From assembly GCA_030432025.1 (NCBI GenBank), contig JAUIIA010000002.1, positions 143,276-207,275 of the forward strand: 64,000 nucleotides of DNA, given 5' to 3'. Shown here piece after piece: positions 27,197 through 35,163 of this stretch; the first letter of the stretch is position 1, and every line of letters begins with the position of its first letter. The stretch is from Alphaproteobacteria bacterium. GTDB taxonomy: Bacteria; Pseudomonadota; Alphaproteobacteria; Micavibrionales; Micavibrionaceae. Under the pieces are notes generated by a model. The model did not search any database and had not been told where the DNA came from. It saw only the letters and a program-made list of their open reading frames with translations. Position numbers and translations under genes: made by a program.

Positions 27197-29101
27197 ATGA
27201 GTGCAACGGCAAAACAAACAAAAGACGATGGTCAAATGAATTTCAGCGCGGATGTTTCCCGCTTGCTAAACATTGTGGCCAACGCCCTTTACACCAACCA
27301 CGATGTCTTCCTGCGGGAATTGATTTCGAACAGTGCCGATGCTTGCGACCGCCTACGCTATGACGCAATTCAGAAACCGGAACTCATCGCTGATGAAAGC
27401 CAGTTCCGCATTCACGTATACAAAAACACAGATAACCGCACACTGACGGTGGTCGATAACGGTATCGGTATGGGCAAGGCCGAGTTGATCGATAACCTTG
27501 GTACAATTGCAAAATCAGGTACAGCCGCACTCATGGAAAAAATGAAAAGCGCGGATGACCCATTGAAACTGATCGGCCAATTCGGTGTCGGTTTCTATGC
27601 CTGTTACATGATCGCCGACTTCGTCACTGTCGTCAGCCGTAAGGCCGGATCAAAAGCCGTTTGGGTTTGGGAAAGTGACGGCGCAACAGGCTTTAATGTG
27701 CGCAAAGCCACAAAGGAAGAGGAAGCCAAGCTGGATGGTGAGCGTGGAACAGCGATCATCATGAACATAAAAGACGACGGCTCCGACTTCCTGATCGATC
27801 AGAAAATCAAGGACACAGTTGAAACTTACTCCGATCACATCGATTTCAAAATCTTCAACAATTCGCCCGAAGAAACTGAAAAAGGCGAAGGCCAGCCGAT
27901 CAATAAAGCATCGGCAATCTGGACACGCTCAAAAAGCGATGTCACGCCGGAACAATACGAAGAATTCTACCGCCACATCACACACGGTCTGGATGAACCC
28001 GTCCTGACATCTCATTGGCGTGCGGAAGGTAAAATTGAATTCAGCGCCCTGCTATTCGTCCCGACACTGCGCCCATGGGATCTTTACGACCCGTCACGCA
28101 AAAGTGCAGTTCGGCTCTATGTTCGTCGCGTGATGATTTCGGAATCTCTAGACGGTCTTATGTATCCGTGGCTGCGTTTTGTTCGTGGCGTTATCGACTC
28201 CGAAGACCTGCCGTTGAATATCAGCCGAGAGTCTTTGCAGTATAATCCGGTCATCGCCAAAATCCGTTCCAGCGTCGCACGCCGCGTGCTCAGCGACCTC
28301 GACAAACTAAGCCGCGATGACAAGGCCGCCTTCATCACCTTCTGGGGACAGTTCGGTCCGGCCATTAAAGAAGGCCTGTATGACGCAGAAGAACACCGCG
28401 ACGGTATCTTCAAAATCTGCCGCTTCTATTCGACCCACGACAACGGTGAAAAGCTGACGTCCTTGGATGAGTACGTGGAGCGCATGAGCGATGATCAGGA
28501 AGATATCTATTATTTGAGTGGTGAAAATCTGGATACGTTGAAAAACTCACCACAACTTGAGGGCTTTAAGTCCCGCGGTATCGAAGTGATGTTCTTCACA
28601 GATACGATCGACGATTTCTGGCTGCAAACAGCCACAGACTATAAAGGCAAAACCTTCAAATCCGTCACACGCGGTGATATCGAATTCGATAAAAAAGAAG
28701 AAGAAACAGACGAGAAAAAAGAAGACCTTGATGATGTTCATGAAGACCTTCTCGAGAATATCAAACAAGTTCTCGGCGATGATGTGGCCTATGTCCGCGT
28801 ATCAAAACGCCTGACCGACTCACCTGTATGTCTGGTTGCGCAAGATGGCGGCGTGGACATGCACATGGAACGTGTCCTGAAAATCCACCAGAAATATGCA
28901 GGTGATGCCAAACCCGTATTTGAAGTGAACGTGAAGCACCCGCTCATACAAAAGCTGGAAAAAACTGACGGCAAGTCAGCAGATTTCAAGGACATCACGA
29001 AGCTATTGCTGGATCAGGCCAGAATCATTCAGGGCGAGCCCGTAAAAAATCCGGCGGAATTTGCCCGCCGGATGGCTGTTTATCTTGAAAAGGGATTCTA
29101 G
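27197..29101 (+). CDS. htpG: Chaperone protein HtpG (Hsp90)
   Basis: ATP-dependent chaperone. 634 residues from the ATG at 27197. The upstream ATG at 27188 touches the AAGGAG ribosome site with no spacing and is rejected. N-terminal ATP-lid motifs 'NSADACDRLRYDA', 'VDNGIGMGKAELI' and 'GQFGVGFYACYM', the middle domain Arg in 'NISRESLQYNP', and a dimerising C-terminal domain. A highly charged linker (about 500-520, Glu/Lys-rich) is present. No sigma32 box is obvious upstream, unlike dnaK. Confidence 0.97.
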   Translation: MSATAKQTKDDGQMNFSADVSRLLNIVANALYTNHDVFLRELISNSADACDRLRYDAIQKPELIADESQFRIHVYKNTDNRTLTVVDNGIGMGKAELIDNLGTIAKSGTAALMEKMKSADDPLKLIGQFGVGFYACYMIADFVTVVSRKAGSKAVWVWESDGATGFNVRKATKEEEAKLDGERGTAIIMNIKDDGSDFLIDQKIKDTVETYSDHIDFKIFNNSPEETEKGEGQPINKASAIWTRSKSDVTPEQYEEFYRHITHGLDEPVLTSHWRAEGKIEFSALLFVPTLRPWDLYDPSRKSAVRLYVRRVMISESLDGLMYPWLRFVRGVIDSEDLPLNISRESLQYNPVIAKIRSSVARRVLSDLDKLSRDDKAAFITFWGQFGPAIKEGLYDAEEHRDGIFKICRFYSTHDNGEKLTSLDEYVERMSDDQEDIYYLSGENLDTLKNSPQLEGFKSRGIEVMFFTDTIDDFWLQTATDYKGKTFKSVTRGDIEFDKKEEETDEKKEDLDDVHEDLLENIKQVLGDDVAYVRVSKRLTDSPVCLVAQDGGVDMHMERVLKIHQKYAGDAKPVFEVNVKHPLIQKLEKTDGKSADFKDITKLLLDQARIIQGEPVKNPAEFARRMAVYLEKGF

Positions 29102-29112
29102 AGCCTAAAGTT

Positions 29113-29679
29113 CTAGTTCTCGATTTCCCGCTCTTCAGGCGGGCAGAAACGGAAACGTGCACCATCCGCTAGCATCATCATACCCAAATACTGGTTGTGT
29201 GCGGCCTGTGCCATAGCAACCTTGCCTTCCATCTTCGGGTTAAGTTCGATCAAGTCCACTAGCCCGTTTTTAACCTTCAAAAGCTGCGCAACCTGCAGGT
29301 CTGTCTCAGGCTTCAGGATATCTTCGTATTCCTTGGAAATGTTTTCCAAAGCCATCTCATAATTCTGCATATACAGACGTTCCAGCTTTGTCAGATGCTC
29401 ACATAACTTCTCGGGGCTCTTACGTTTAGTCTTGGCCTCAGGCAATAACTCTTCAACGTAAGGCTTCATATCCTTCCATGTGTAATCGGAATTATAAGCC
29501 CCTTCCGCATTCGTGGCAGGCGTAAATGTTTGACCGTAATATGTCACTGTCTCTACATCCGAAGACGTATCTTTCAGGGTCATGCTGCCCTTATCCTCCA
29601 GCGCCTGGGCAAATACCATGGAGCCTGCGGATACAACCAAAACCAGTGACAAAACTGCGTATTTAAAATACTTCATCAT
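29113..29679 (-). CDS. Exported helical protein, 188 aa, of the CHAP cluster
   Basis: Not recognised. Signal peptide (about 1-25, ending 'MVFAQA') and a mature, mainly helical protein ('LTKLERLYMQNYEMALENISKEY' cut here to its core LYMQNYEMALENISKEY). Two cysteines: one mid-chain (KLCEHL), one at the C-terminus (FRFCPP). It follows the CHAP hydrolase gene by 24 bases on the same strand and is probably its operon partner, possibly a periplasmic helper or coiled-coil scaffold (inference). Confidence 0.7.
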   Translation of the reverse strand: MMKYFKYAVLSLVLVVSAGSMVFAQALEDKGSMTLKDTSSDVETVTYYGQTFTPATNAEGAYNSDYTWKDMKPYVEELLPEAKTKRKSPEKLCEHLTKLERLYMQNYEMALENISKEYEDILKPETDLQVAQLLKVKNGLVDLIELNPKMEGKVAMAQAAHNQYLGMMMLADGARFRFCPPEEREIEN

Positions 29680-29703
29680 TGCTAAATTTCCGATGTTAAA
29701 AGT

Positions 29704-30891
29704 TTATGGACAGCTAGTGTAACACCCACCATAGTTGTGAGGAACCGTACCACCCCAGTTACTTCTGGCCTTATCCGAAACGTATAAACGCTGGCCATCC
29801 GAGGTCGTCGTTACAATTTCGACGTGTCCGTATTTCGCACCACCTGTCACCTTACCGCTTGAGTAAGTAGAAAGAGGCTTTCCTGCGCGAACGTCAGAGT
29901 CAAACCATAGAATAGAACCCGGCGGGCATTGCTCTGGCGGCATGTTCAATAGCGTCCAGCCGTTTGATGGCAACGTATCATCCCAGTCATGGGCGTTACC
30001 ACGAGTAACGCTGAACCCCATAGCCAACATAATGTTCGCGACACCCTTGGCACAATAACCGCCACCGGCATTGTCTGTCTGGGAAATATTGATCGCTTGT
30101 TGAGATTTAGACAGATCCCAACAGCTGCTGTCTGTTACTTCACTTGGCGCTGTAACCGTACCCGGTGGGTTTGTTGTTGTCGGTGTTGCCGGTTGTGTAA
30201 CCGTACCTGTTCCACCCGGTGCAGTTGGACTGCCGACCGGTGTTGTACCGATACCCGTCGGTGCCGGAGGTGGAGGCGCACAAATCTGCGTAATAATATC
30301 TGTTTGGAAACCGCTTGTAAGCGTACTAATGCTAAGTCCGCCAGATACAACTTGGCTTAAGTCGATTTGACCTGCCTGCTGGGCGAATGCGTTCTGCGCG
30401 TATACGAGGAAGTCAGGGTTTAACGGACCGGCACCGCAGCCTAATGTCTCGAGAAGCTCGTACTGCGCCTGCATGGCCCTAAACGTACCGATGAGATTTG
30501 TAAGGTCTGAAGCACTGAGATTATTGAGGTCCATACTTGCAAGCTGTGACAACAAAGCTTGTCTCAAATTCGGGGGTAGACCATCAAGCAATGAATTCAA
30601 AGCAGCAGATACAGGGCTTCCACCGCCCAATACACCGCCCAAAGCACCTGTAAACAAAGGAGAACCGGTACCAAAGATGGTGCCTCCTGTTAAACCGAAC
30701 GGGTTTGCCGCACTACCTGGGGGCGCTACATCGGTATTTTGTGGACAAATAACGTCATTAATCGACGTTTCCATACAGTTATGCGAACCGTTTTGCGCGT
30801 TGGCATCTGTAGGCGTTAGAAAGAGTGCAAAAGCGCCTAACGCTACTAAAGCACTGAAAAAGCTTAATTTAATCGATGAAAATATGCTCAC
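29704..30891 (-). CDS. Secreted CHAP-type (Cys/His) peptidoglycan hydrolase with Pro/Thr linker
   Basis: 395 residues, GTG start with GGGG upstream. Signal peptide 1-32 ('PTDANAQ'), Gly/Pro/Ala-rich N-terminal region with helices (about 95-200), Pro/Thr/Gly linker (about 205-250), then a C-terminal domain whose catalytic pair looks like Cys280 ('GGGYCAKGV') and His356 ('YGHVEIV'), with the 'CPPGSILWF' strand that precedes the His in CHAP/NlpC-like amidases. Such domains cleave the stem peptide. Several extra Cys residues suggest disulfides. Partner genes lie on either side. Could serve secretion, predation or wall turnover. Confidence 0.75.
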   Translation of the reverse strand: MSIFSSIKLSFFSALVALGAFALFLTPTDANAQNGSHNCMETSINDVICPQNTDVAPPGSAANPFGLTGGTIFGTGSPLFTGALGGVLGGGSPVSAALNSLLDGLPPNLRQALLSQLASMDLNNLSASDLTNLIGTFRAMQAQYELLETLGCGAGPLNPDFLVYAQNAFAQQAGQIDLSQVVSGGLSISTLTSGFQTDIITQICAPPPPAPTGIGTTPVGSPTAPGGTGTVTQPATPTTTNPPGTVTAPSEVTDSSCWDLSKSQQAINISQTDNAGGGYCAKGVANIMLAMGFSVTRGNAHDWDDTLPSNGWTLLNMPPEQCPPGSILWFDSDVRAGKPLSTYSSGKVTGGAKYGHVEIVTTTSDGQRLYVSDKARSNWGGTVPHNYGGCYTSCP

Positions 30892-30981
30892 AATAACCCC
30901 AAAATAAATCTACCTACTTTAATGGTAAAACGCAGCACGTTAAAAATACGTAAAATTTTATCTATTTTTTAAAACGCAGTG

Positions 30982-31896
30982 TTACTGGCAAGAACCGCCT
31001 GAACCGTCGAAGTAACAACCCGGTGTAGGACAAACAGCATCATTAAACGTTGAACCGCCGATTGTAACAGTCAAACCTGTCTCGATTGGATCTTCAGAAC
31101 AGCTACCGCCAACTCTGGCATCGAACTTCGCCTGCTCTGGCTCAATAGCATCAACCGCACCGTCTGTACCGGGGTTCGGAAACGCTGCCGCCAAATTATC
31201 AGCCCAATTGGTACCGCGGTTTGGATCATTACATGGCAAAGGCATGTCTCTCGGGTCAACCAAGCTGAGTTCCAGCAATGTACGGAACTGGTTAATATCG
31301 AAATCCTGACATTTCAGGAACAACCAAACCGCGTTCATCGCGTTACAAGACGCAGCAGGTGGCGGAATCGTCGAATATGTACCACCGGCATAAACATGGC
31401 CGAAATTGATACCTGCATACGCAAAATACGGCGTACGAACGGTCTGGCTTAAGCTGTTATCCAATTGTGAGGACAGTAGAACGGACGGTGTGCCCGGCGG
31501 GTTTGGCCCAGGGTCACCGATAGGAATATCCGGCTGCGACACAGGCGGTGGCCCCATGATATCGGGTCTGGAGGCACCTGTTCCGTGGCTTGTAAACAAC
31601 GGACCGGGCGCAGAGACGTTATCACTGAACATAAGGTTCGCACCCGCGGCCAACTCGGCCATACGGTCATCAAAACAGGAATATTCCAAAACACTGTCAG
31701 GCTTTAGGATAAGACGTTCTGCAACCTCAACCTCACGTTGACCTTCAAGCCATGAACGCGCGGCAAGAACATCATAAAATTCGGGATCACATGCGGGAGA
31801 AATATCAATCGGACGCGTCGAAGCAGCATCCACCACAAGCGGGATGCCGAAAAAAGCTACAAAAAGCAGAATGTTAAAAAGGGGTCTTACCACCAC
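30982..31896 (-). CDS. Exported Pro-rich protein, 304 aa, first gene of the CHAP cluster
   Basis: Not recognised. Start chosen at a GTG at 31896 (GGTGAG six bases before it), which gives a compact signal peptide ending 'VDAAS'. GTG 31929 is an alternative. Pro/Gly-rich segment about 110-150 ('PPVSQPDIPIGDPGPNPPG'). Eight cysteines in the mature part, for example 'SPACDP', 'EYSCFD', 'LKCQDF' and C-terminal 'PGCYFDGSGGSCQ', so extensively disulfide-bonded. Same strand as the CHAP gene, 90 bases ahead of it. Confidence 0.7.
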   Translation of the reverse strand: MVVRPLFNILLFVAFFGIPLVVDAASTRPIDISPACDPEFYDVLAARSWLEGQREVEVAERLILKPDSVLEYSCFDDRMAELAAGANLMFSDNVSAPGPLFTSHGTGASRPDIMGPPPVSQPDIPIGDPGPNPPGTPSVLLSSQLDNSLSQTVRTPYFAYAGINFGHVYAGGTYSTIPPPAASCNAMNAVWLFLKCQDFDINQFRTLLELSLVDPRDMPLPCNDPNRGTNWADNLAAAFPNPGTDGAVDAIEPEQAKFDARVGGSCSEDPIETGLTVTIGGSTFNDAVCPTPGCYFDGSGGSCQ

Positions 31897-31979
31897 AAAA
31901 TGCTCACCACGTCCAAAATCACGTACCACCTCTAGTCTAGCACAACCTTTTTAAAAGATCATAATTTAAAGGCGTGATT

Positions 31980-32411
31980 TTAAAGCATTCCCTGATAATG
32001 CCTTTCCGCCATCTCCTCGATCTCATCATCGGAAAAATCGAAATTTTTGCCTAATTCCTCGATCAGAACATTACGAATTACCGCATTAACGTCGTCTCCG
32101 CTTTCGCACCACATGTCGAGCAAAGGCCTGCGGAAAATCATCAGCACATCGTCGTCATTAGCGGTTTTGCGCTCAACACCGGGGGAAATCTCCTTGCCGC
32201 TTTTATAAACGGCTATCAGGTCGTATGGATCATCGATATCCAACTCGTCTTCCAGCGCTTCGTCGGGGAAATCCTCGATGATAAGCGCAACACCGTCACA
32301 AAACTCCATAAGTTCTTCAGGCAATGTTTCCATCGCCTCCGAAACCATAACCTCCACGTCATCCAGACTTGGCGGAACCGTGTAATTCATAATAATACGT
32401 TTTGACCCCAT
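31980..32411 (-). CDS. Zincin-like 'metallopeptidase family protein' with degenerate active site
   Basis: 143 residues that align by pattern with the PF06262 zincin-1 family (N-terminal 'PPSLDDVEVMVSEAMETLPEE', cut here to the core VMVSEAMETLPEE, and 'LMIFRRPLLDMW'). In that family the C-terminal helix carries HExxHH. Here the equivalent region reads 'VLIEELGKNFDFSDDE', so all three metal-binding His are replaced by E, K and N while the Glu remains. Proteolytic activity is therefore unlikely. It is acidic. Start at 32411, with an alternative ATG eight codons in. Confidence 0.6.
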   Translation of the reverse strand: MGSKRIIMNYTVPPSLDDVEVMVSEAMETLPEELMEFCDGVALIIEDFPDEALEDELDIDDPYDLIAVYKSGKEISPGVERKTANDDDVLMIFRRPLLDMWCESGDDVNAVIRNVLIEELGKNFDFSDDEIEEMAERHYQGML

Positions 32412-32570
32412 AACCCTGCCCCCATTTTATAATCAGTATTCCCAAACATAGACGACCTGCGCCAAAGATGTCGCACGTCCCTGTTGTGTAAACAGACACC
32501 GTGAATCAAGATGCAATTTGAGTCGTTTTTACGTTACGATGAATCGCGAAACCGAACAATGGAAAGCATT

Positions 32571-32861
32571 ATGACCGCCAAGATTGATCCACAGACCTTA
32601 CAAGAGGAGTTGTCCACACTGGACGACTGGACAAAGCCGGAAGACAGAGACGCGATTGAGAAATCATTCAAATTCAAAAACTTCAACGCGGCTTGGGGCT
32701 TCATGTCGCGTATCGCCTTACTTGCCGAAAAGATGGACCACCATCCCGAATGGTTCAATGTGTATAACAAGGTGGATATCACCCTAACGACACATGATGC
32801 GGGCGGGATATCCGAAAAAGACATCAAGATGGCAAAAGCGATTGATGCATTTGCAGGATGA
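32571..32861 (+). CDS. phhB: Pterin-4a-carbinolamine dehydratase
   Basis: Recycles the carbinolamine form of tetrahydropterin cofactor and can act as DCoH-type protein. The start at 32571 is preceded by GGAAAG, giving 96 residues, the family's normal size. Active-site pattern '[15 protein letters not shown]' ([E/D]KxxHHP) and '[18 protein letters not shown]'. No phenylalanine hydroxylase lies nearby, so the substrate source is unknown. Confidence 0.92.
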   Translation: MTAKIDPQTLQEELSTLDDWTKPEDRDAIEKSFKFKNFNAAWGFMSRIALLAEKMDHHPEWFNVYNKVDITLTTHDAGGISEKDIKMAKAIDAFAG

Positions 32862-32879
32862 ATCACCTAAGCTCATCAA

Positions 32880-33365
32880 ATGATTGATCAAATCCTCGAC
32901 ACATTAGACGAACACAACATCCACCAAACGACAGGCGTCCCCGACGGCTGGATCGTCCCCTTGATTAAAGGCCTAAGCGACGACGACCGCTTTGACTACA
33001 TCGCCGCCGCGCGTGAGGAAGAATGTTTCGGCATTGCCTCCGGTATCGCCATGAGCGGTAAACGCGCACTCGTGCTGATGCAAAATTCAGGGTTCCTGAA
33101 CTCCATCGGCGCGTTCACCACGTTGTGCCAGAAATACCAAACACCTTTTGTGTGCCTAATCGCGCATCGCGGCGGGATTAACGATTCAAACTCTTACGAC
33201 CCGAATAAATACCGCAGCTTCGAGGCAACAACAGGCGCGATGAATTTATTCGTCCACCCATCGTCTTGGGAAGACCTGCATGTCAACATCCCTAAGGCTA
33301 TGGCGCGCTCCGAAGGTGCGGGCGAACCCGCTTTTGTCACAATTTCAGAAGGCATGCCCAAATGA
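32880..33365 (+). CDS. Thiamine-diphosphate decarboxylase, alpha (PYR) half; sulfopyruvate/phosphonopyruvate decarboxylase-like
   Basis: 161 residues equal to the N-terminal (PYR) domain of TPP-dependent decarboxylases. 'TTGVPDGWIVPL' and the conserved Glu region 'AAREEECFGIASG' activate the cofactor of the partner subunit. Resembles ComD / the N-half of phosphonopyruvate decarboxylase. Its stop overlaps the start of the next gene by four bases (ATGA), giving equimolar translation. The substrate is a 2-oxo acid, uncertain between sulfo-, phosphono- or another pyruvate derivative. Confidence 0.75.
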   Translation: MIDQILDTLDEHNIHQTTGVPDGWIVPLIKGLSDDDRFDYIAAAREEECFGIASGIAMSGKRALVLMQNSGFLNSIGAFTTLCQKYQTPFVCLIAHRGGINDSNSYDPNKYRSFEATTGAMNLFVHPSSWEDLHVNIPKAMARSEGAGEPAFVTISEGMPK

Positions 33366-33901
33366 AACAAGCGCAAGCCTTCGAACAACTCGTAGAGTTC
33401 GCGGAAAAACACGACGCGCTGATTGTCGCGGATATCGGTTCGCAATCCCTATGGCTGAAAGCCGCCAAAGACCGCCCCGAAAACCTGTATCTGTCAGGCC
33501 CGATGGGCATGGCGTCCTCCGTCGCCCTTGGTGTCGCCATGAGCCATAAAGACCGCCTTGTCATCGCGGCATGCGGCGACGGTGCACTGGGCATGAATAT
33601 GAGTTCTCTGGCCACCATTTCGGCCATTGCGCCGTCAAATATGATTGTCGTCGTCATGGATAACGGTGTCTATGAATTCACCAAATCCCTACCTGTACCG
33701 GGTACAGGTGTGGATTGGAGCAACATCTCCGCCGCCTACCCCGGCTTCAAAAGCACCATACAATTGCAGGACATGGATTCCGTTGATCCGCAAAGCGGCC
33801 CTTACTTCGTTCATGCCGACATCGAAGGCGGAGAGCTTCCACCAGGCCCCGGCATGCATGCCATTGACGTTCATCACCGCTTCAAAAGCCTGTTCAAATA
33901 A
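33362..33901 (+). CDS. Thiamine-diphosphate decarboxylase, beta (PP) half; ComE-like
   Basis: 179 residues, the pyrophosphate-binding domain: 'AACGDGALGMNMSSL' begins the GDG...N motif, with the Asn about 27 residues later ('VVVMDNGVYEF'). 'LSGPMGMASSVALGVA' is the TPP-family strand. Paired with the upstream alpha half to form one active site. No sulfolactate, CoM or phosphonate genes lie in this window, so it is not possible to choose a pathway. Possibly a repair or detoxification enzyme. Confidence 0.75.
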   Translation: MKQAQAFEQLVEFAEKHDALIVADIGSQSLWLKAAKDRPENLYLSGPMGMASSVALGVAMSHKDRLVIAACGDGALGMNMSSLATISAIAPSNMIVVVMDNGVYEFTKSLPVPGTGVDWSNISAAYPGFKSTIQLQDMDSVDPQSGPYFVHADIEGGELPPGPGMHAIDVHHRFKSLFK

Positions 33902-33940
33902 CGAAACCCTGAGTTTTTAAAGGTTTGTAAAAGCTTTTTG

Positions 33941-33949
33941 TGATATACT
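33941..33949 (+). promoter_or_regulatory. Extended -10 element before the YjfB-like gene
   Basis: TGATATACT: TG-N plus TATACT hexamer (33944-33949), 27 bases before the ATG. No good -35 at the usual distance, consistent with an extended -10 promoter. Confidence 0.35.
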
Positions 33950-33975
33950 AAGGATTAGTACAAAGGGAAAAGGAC

Positions 33976-34152
33976 ATGACCACGGTACCAGCAGGAATAG
34001 CGGCCCAAGCCGCGCTAACACAACAGAATGTTGCTCTTTCAGTTATCAAGCAAAATGCACAGGCTGATCAGGCGATCGCAGCGATTCTACAGGAATCGGC
34101 TGAAACTGTTGCCGCCGCAACGCGCGGACGCAACGTCAATATTCGCGTTTAA
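33976..34152 (+). CDS. YjfB-like 'putative motility protein', 58 aa
   Basis: Short ORF with a clear AAGGA ribosome site about four bases before the ATG (GGGAAAAGGAC). Protein is Ala/Gln-rich: 'QQNVALSVIKQNAQADQAI' then 'LQESAETVAAATRGRNVN'. The pattern of a helix with 'Q-x-V-A-x-S-V-I/L-K' followed by a second amphipathic helix resembles the YjfB (PF14070-type) family of small proteins. That family's function is not established. No signal peptide. The stop at 34150 is three bases from the convergent toxin-antitoxin-like gene. Confidence 0.55.
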   Translation: MTTVPAGIAAQAALTQQNVALSVIKQNAQADQAIAAILQESAETVAAATRGRNVNIRV

Positions 34153-34155
34153 ATA

Positions 34156-35082
34156 TCAGAGATAATCTTCAGGTCCGACAGGCTCCAACGGGATGCCTGA
34201 TTTATAACTTACGTGCGCACGGACTTTATTCAGCGCACTCCAATCCACTTCTTCGGCAAGATCAGCATCACGCAAGGACGTGACTTTACTCTGCTCGTCA
34301 ATATGACGGCCTGTTCTGTATTTCTTAAAAATATCCGGCAATCTTAATCCCTGCCGCAAACCGTTTCTGGTCAGCCCCATATAAACCGTTCTCTGCGGTT
34401 CCTTATTCGCTTCCTTGGCAAAATTTTGCGCCTGCTTACTACATGCCTCGACCATACCTTCTCTACTCAAAAAGTCGGCCTTCTTCTTACCTTTACGGGT
34501 TTTACGCTCGGACTTATCACGCTTGGGCTTTGCGCTGTCGATATGCACAACGAACGGAAACTGCTTCAGATCATCATCAATACCTTTATAGGCCCTGTTC
34601 CTTAGCATCGCTTCCATCGCAAACACTTCAGCAAGCTGAACAAAGTCATAATCACGCGTAATGATAACCGCACGGCTTCCGTTACTGGTAAATTCACGCC
34701 AGATATCGAGGTCGGCGGCACTCTTCATGTCTTCCAATTCGATATGACTAACCGCAGCCACACGATCGAGAAGCGCAGGAATGTACTTCCAGCTCAGATT
34801 TTCATCAAATAACAACTTGATAGGACGGTGGTCCTTGGGACTTTTTCGCGGCGTAATCCCAGCAGCGTTGCGGCGATACTCGGAACGGTCCTCCAAAGAG
34901 ATCATCGCAAGCGCCTTGCATATATCAATATCACCGTCAGTAAGTTCGGGGTGCATCTTCAGGATTTCCGGTGCCCTCATACCCTGGTCACGTAGCGCCA
35001 GCACATCGCGCACTTTCATGCCACTCTGTGTCAGGACGGGGTCCTGCGGATCTCCATGTATACGTTGAGCGAAAATTTCCAT
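34156..35082 (-). CDS. DUF433-DUF5615 fusion: antitoxin-like domain joined to a PIN-like toxin domain
   Basis: 308 residues. The N-terminal DUF433-like helix-turn-helix ('VRDVLALRDQGMRAPEILK', about 23-42) is normally a separate antitoxin. Residues about 88-150 match the DUF5615 PIN-like nuclease: Asp93 in 'LLFDENLSW', Asp124/126 in 'SAADLDIWRE', Asp144/146 in 'ITRDYDFVQL'. A basic insert (185-202, 'KPKRDKSERKTRKGKKK') and about 100 unassigned C-terminal residues follow. AGGGA sits eight bases before the ATG. Reading as a single-chain toxin-antitoxin or antitoxin-tethered RNase is inference. Confidence 0.65.
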   Translation of the reverse strand: MEIFAQRIHGDPQDPVLTQSGMKVRDVLALRDQGMRAPEILKMHPELTDGDIDICKALAMISLEDRSEYRRNAAGITPRKSPKDHRPIKLLFDENLSWKYIPALLDRVAAVSHIELEDMKSAADLDIWREFTSNGSRAVIITRDYDFVQLAEVFAMEAMLRNRAYKGIDDDLKQFPFVVHIDSAKPKRDKSERKTRKGKKKADFLSREGMVEACSKQAQNFAKEANKEPQRTVYMGLTRNGLRQGLRLPDIFKKYRTGRHIDEQSKVTSLRDADLAEEVDWSALNKVRAHVSYKSGIPLEPVGPEDYL

Positions 35083-35163
35083 CGCTGATTTCCCTGTTTA
35101 TGCAAAAATAAATAGCAGGGTTTAGCGGAAAAAATCAAATATTAGTTTTTAATGATTAATGAC

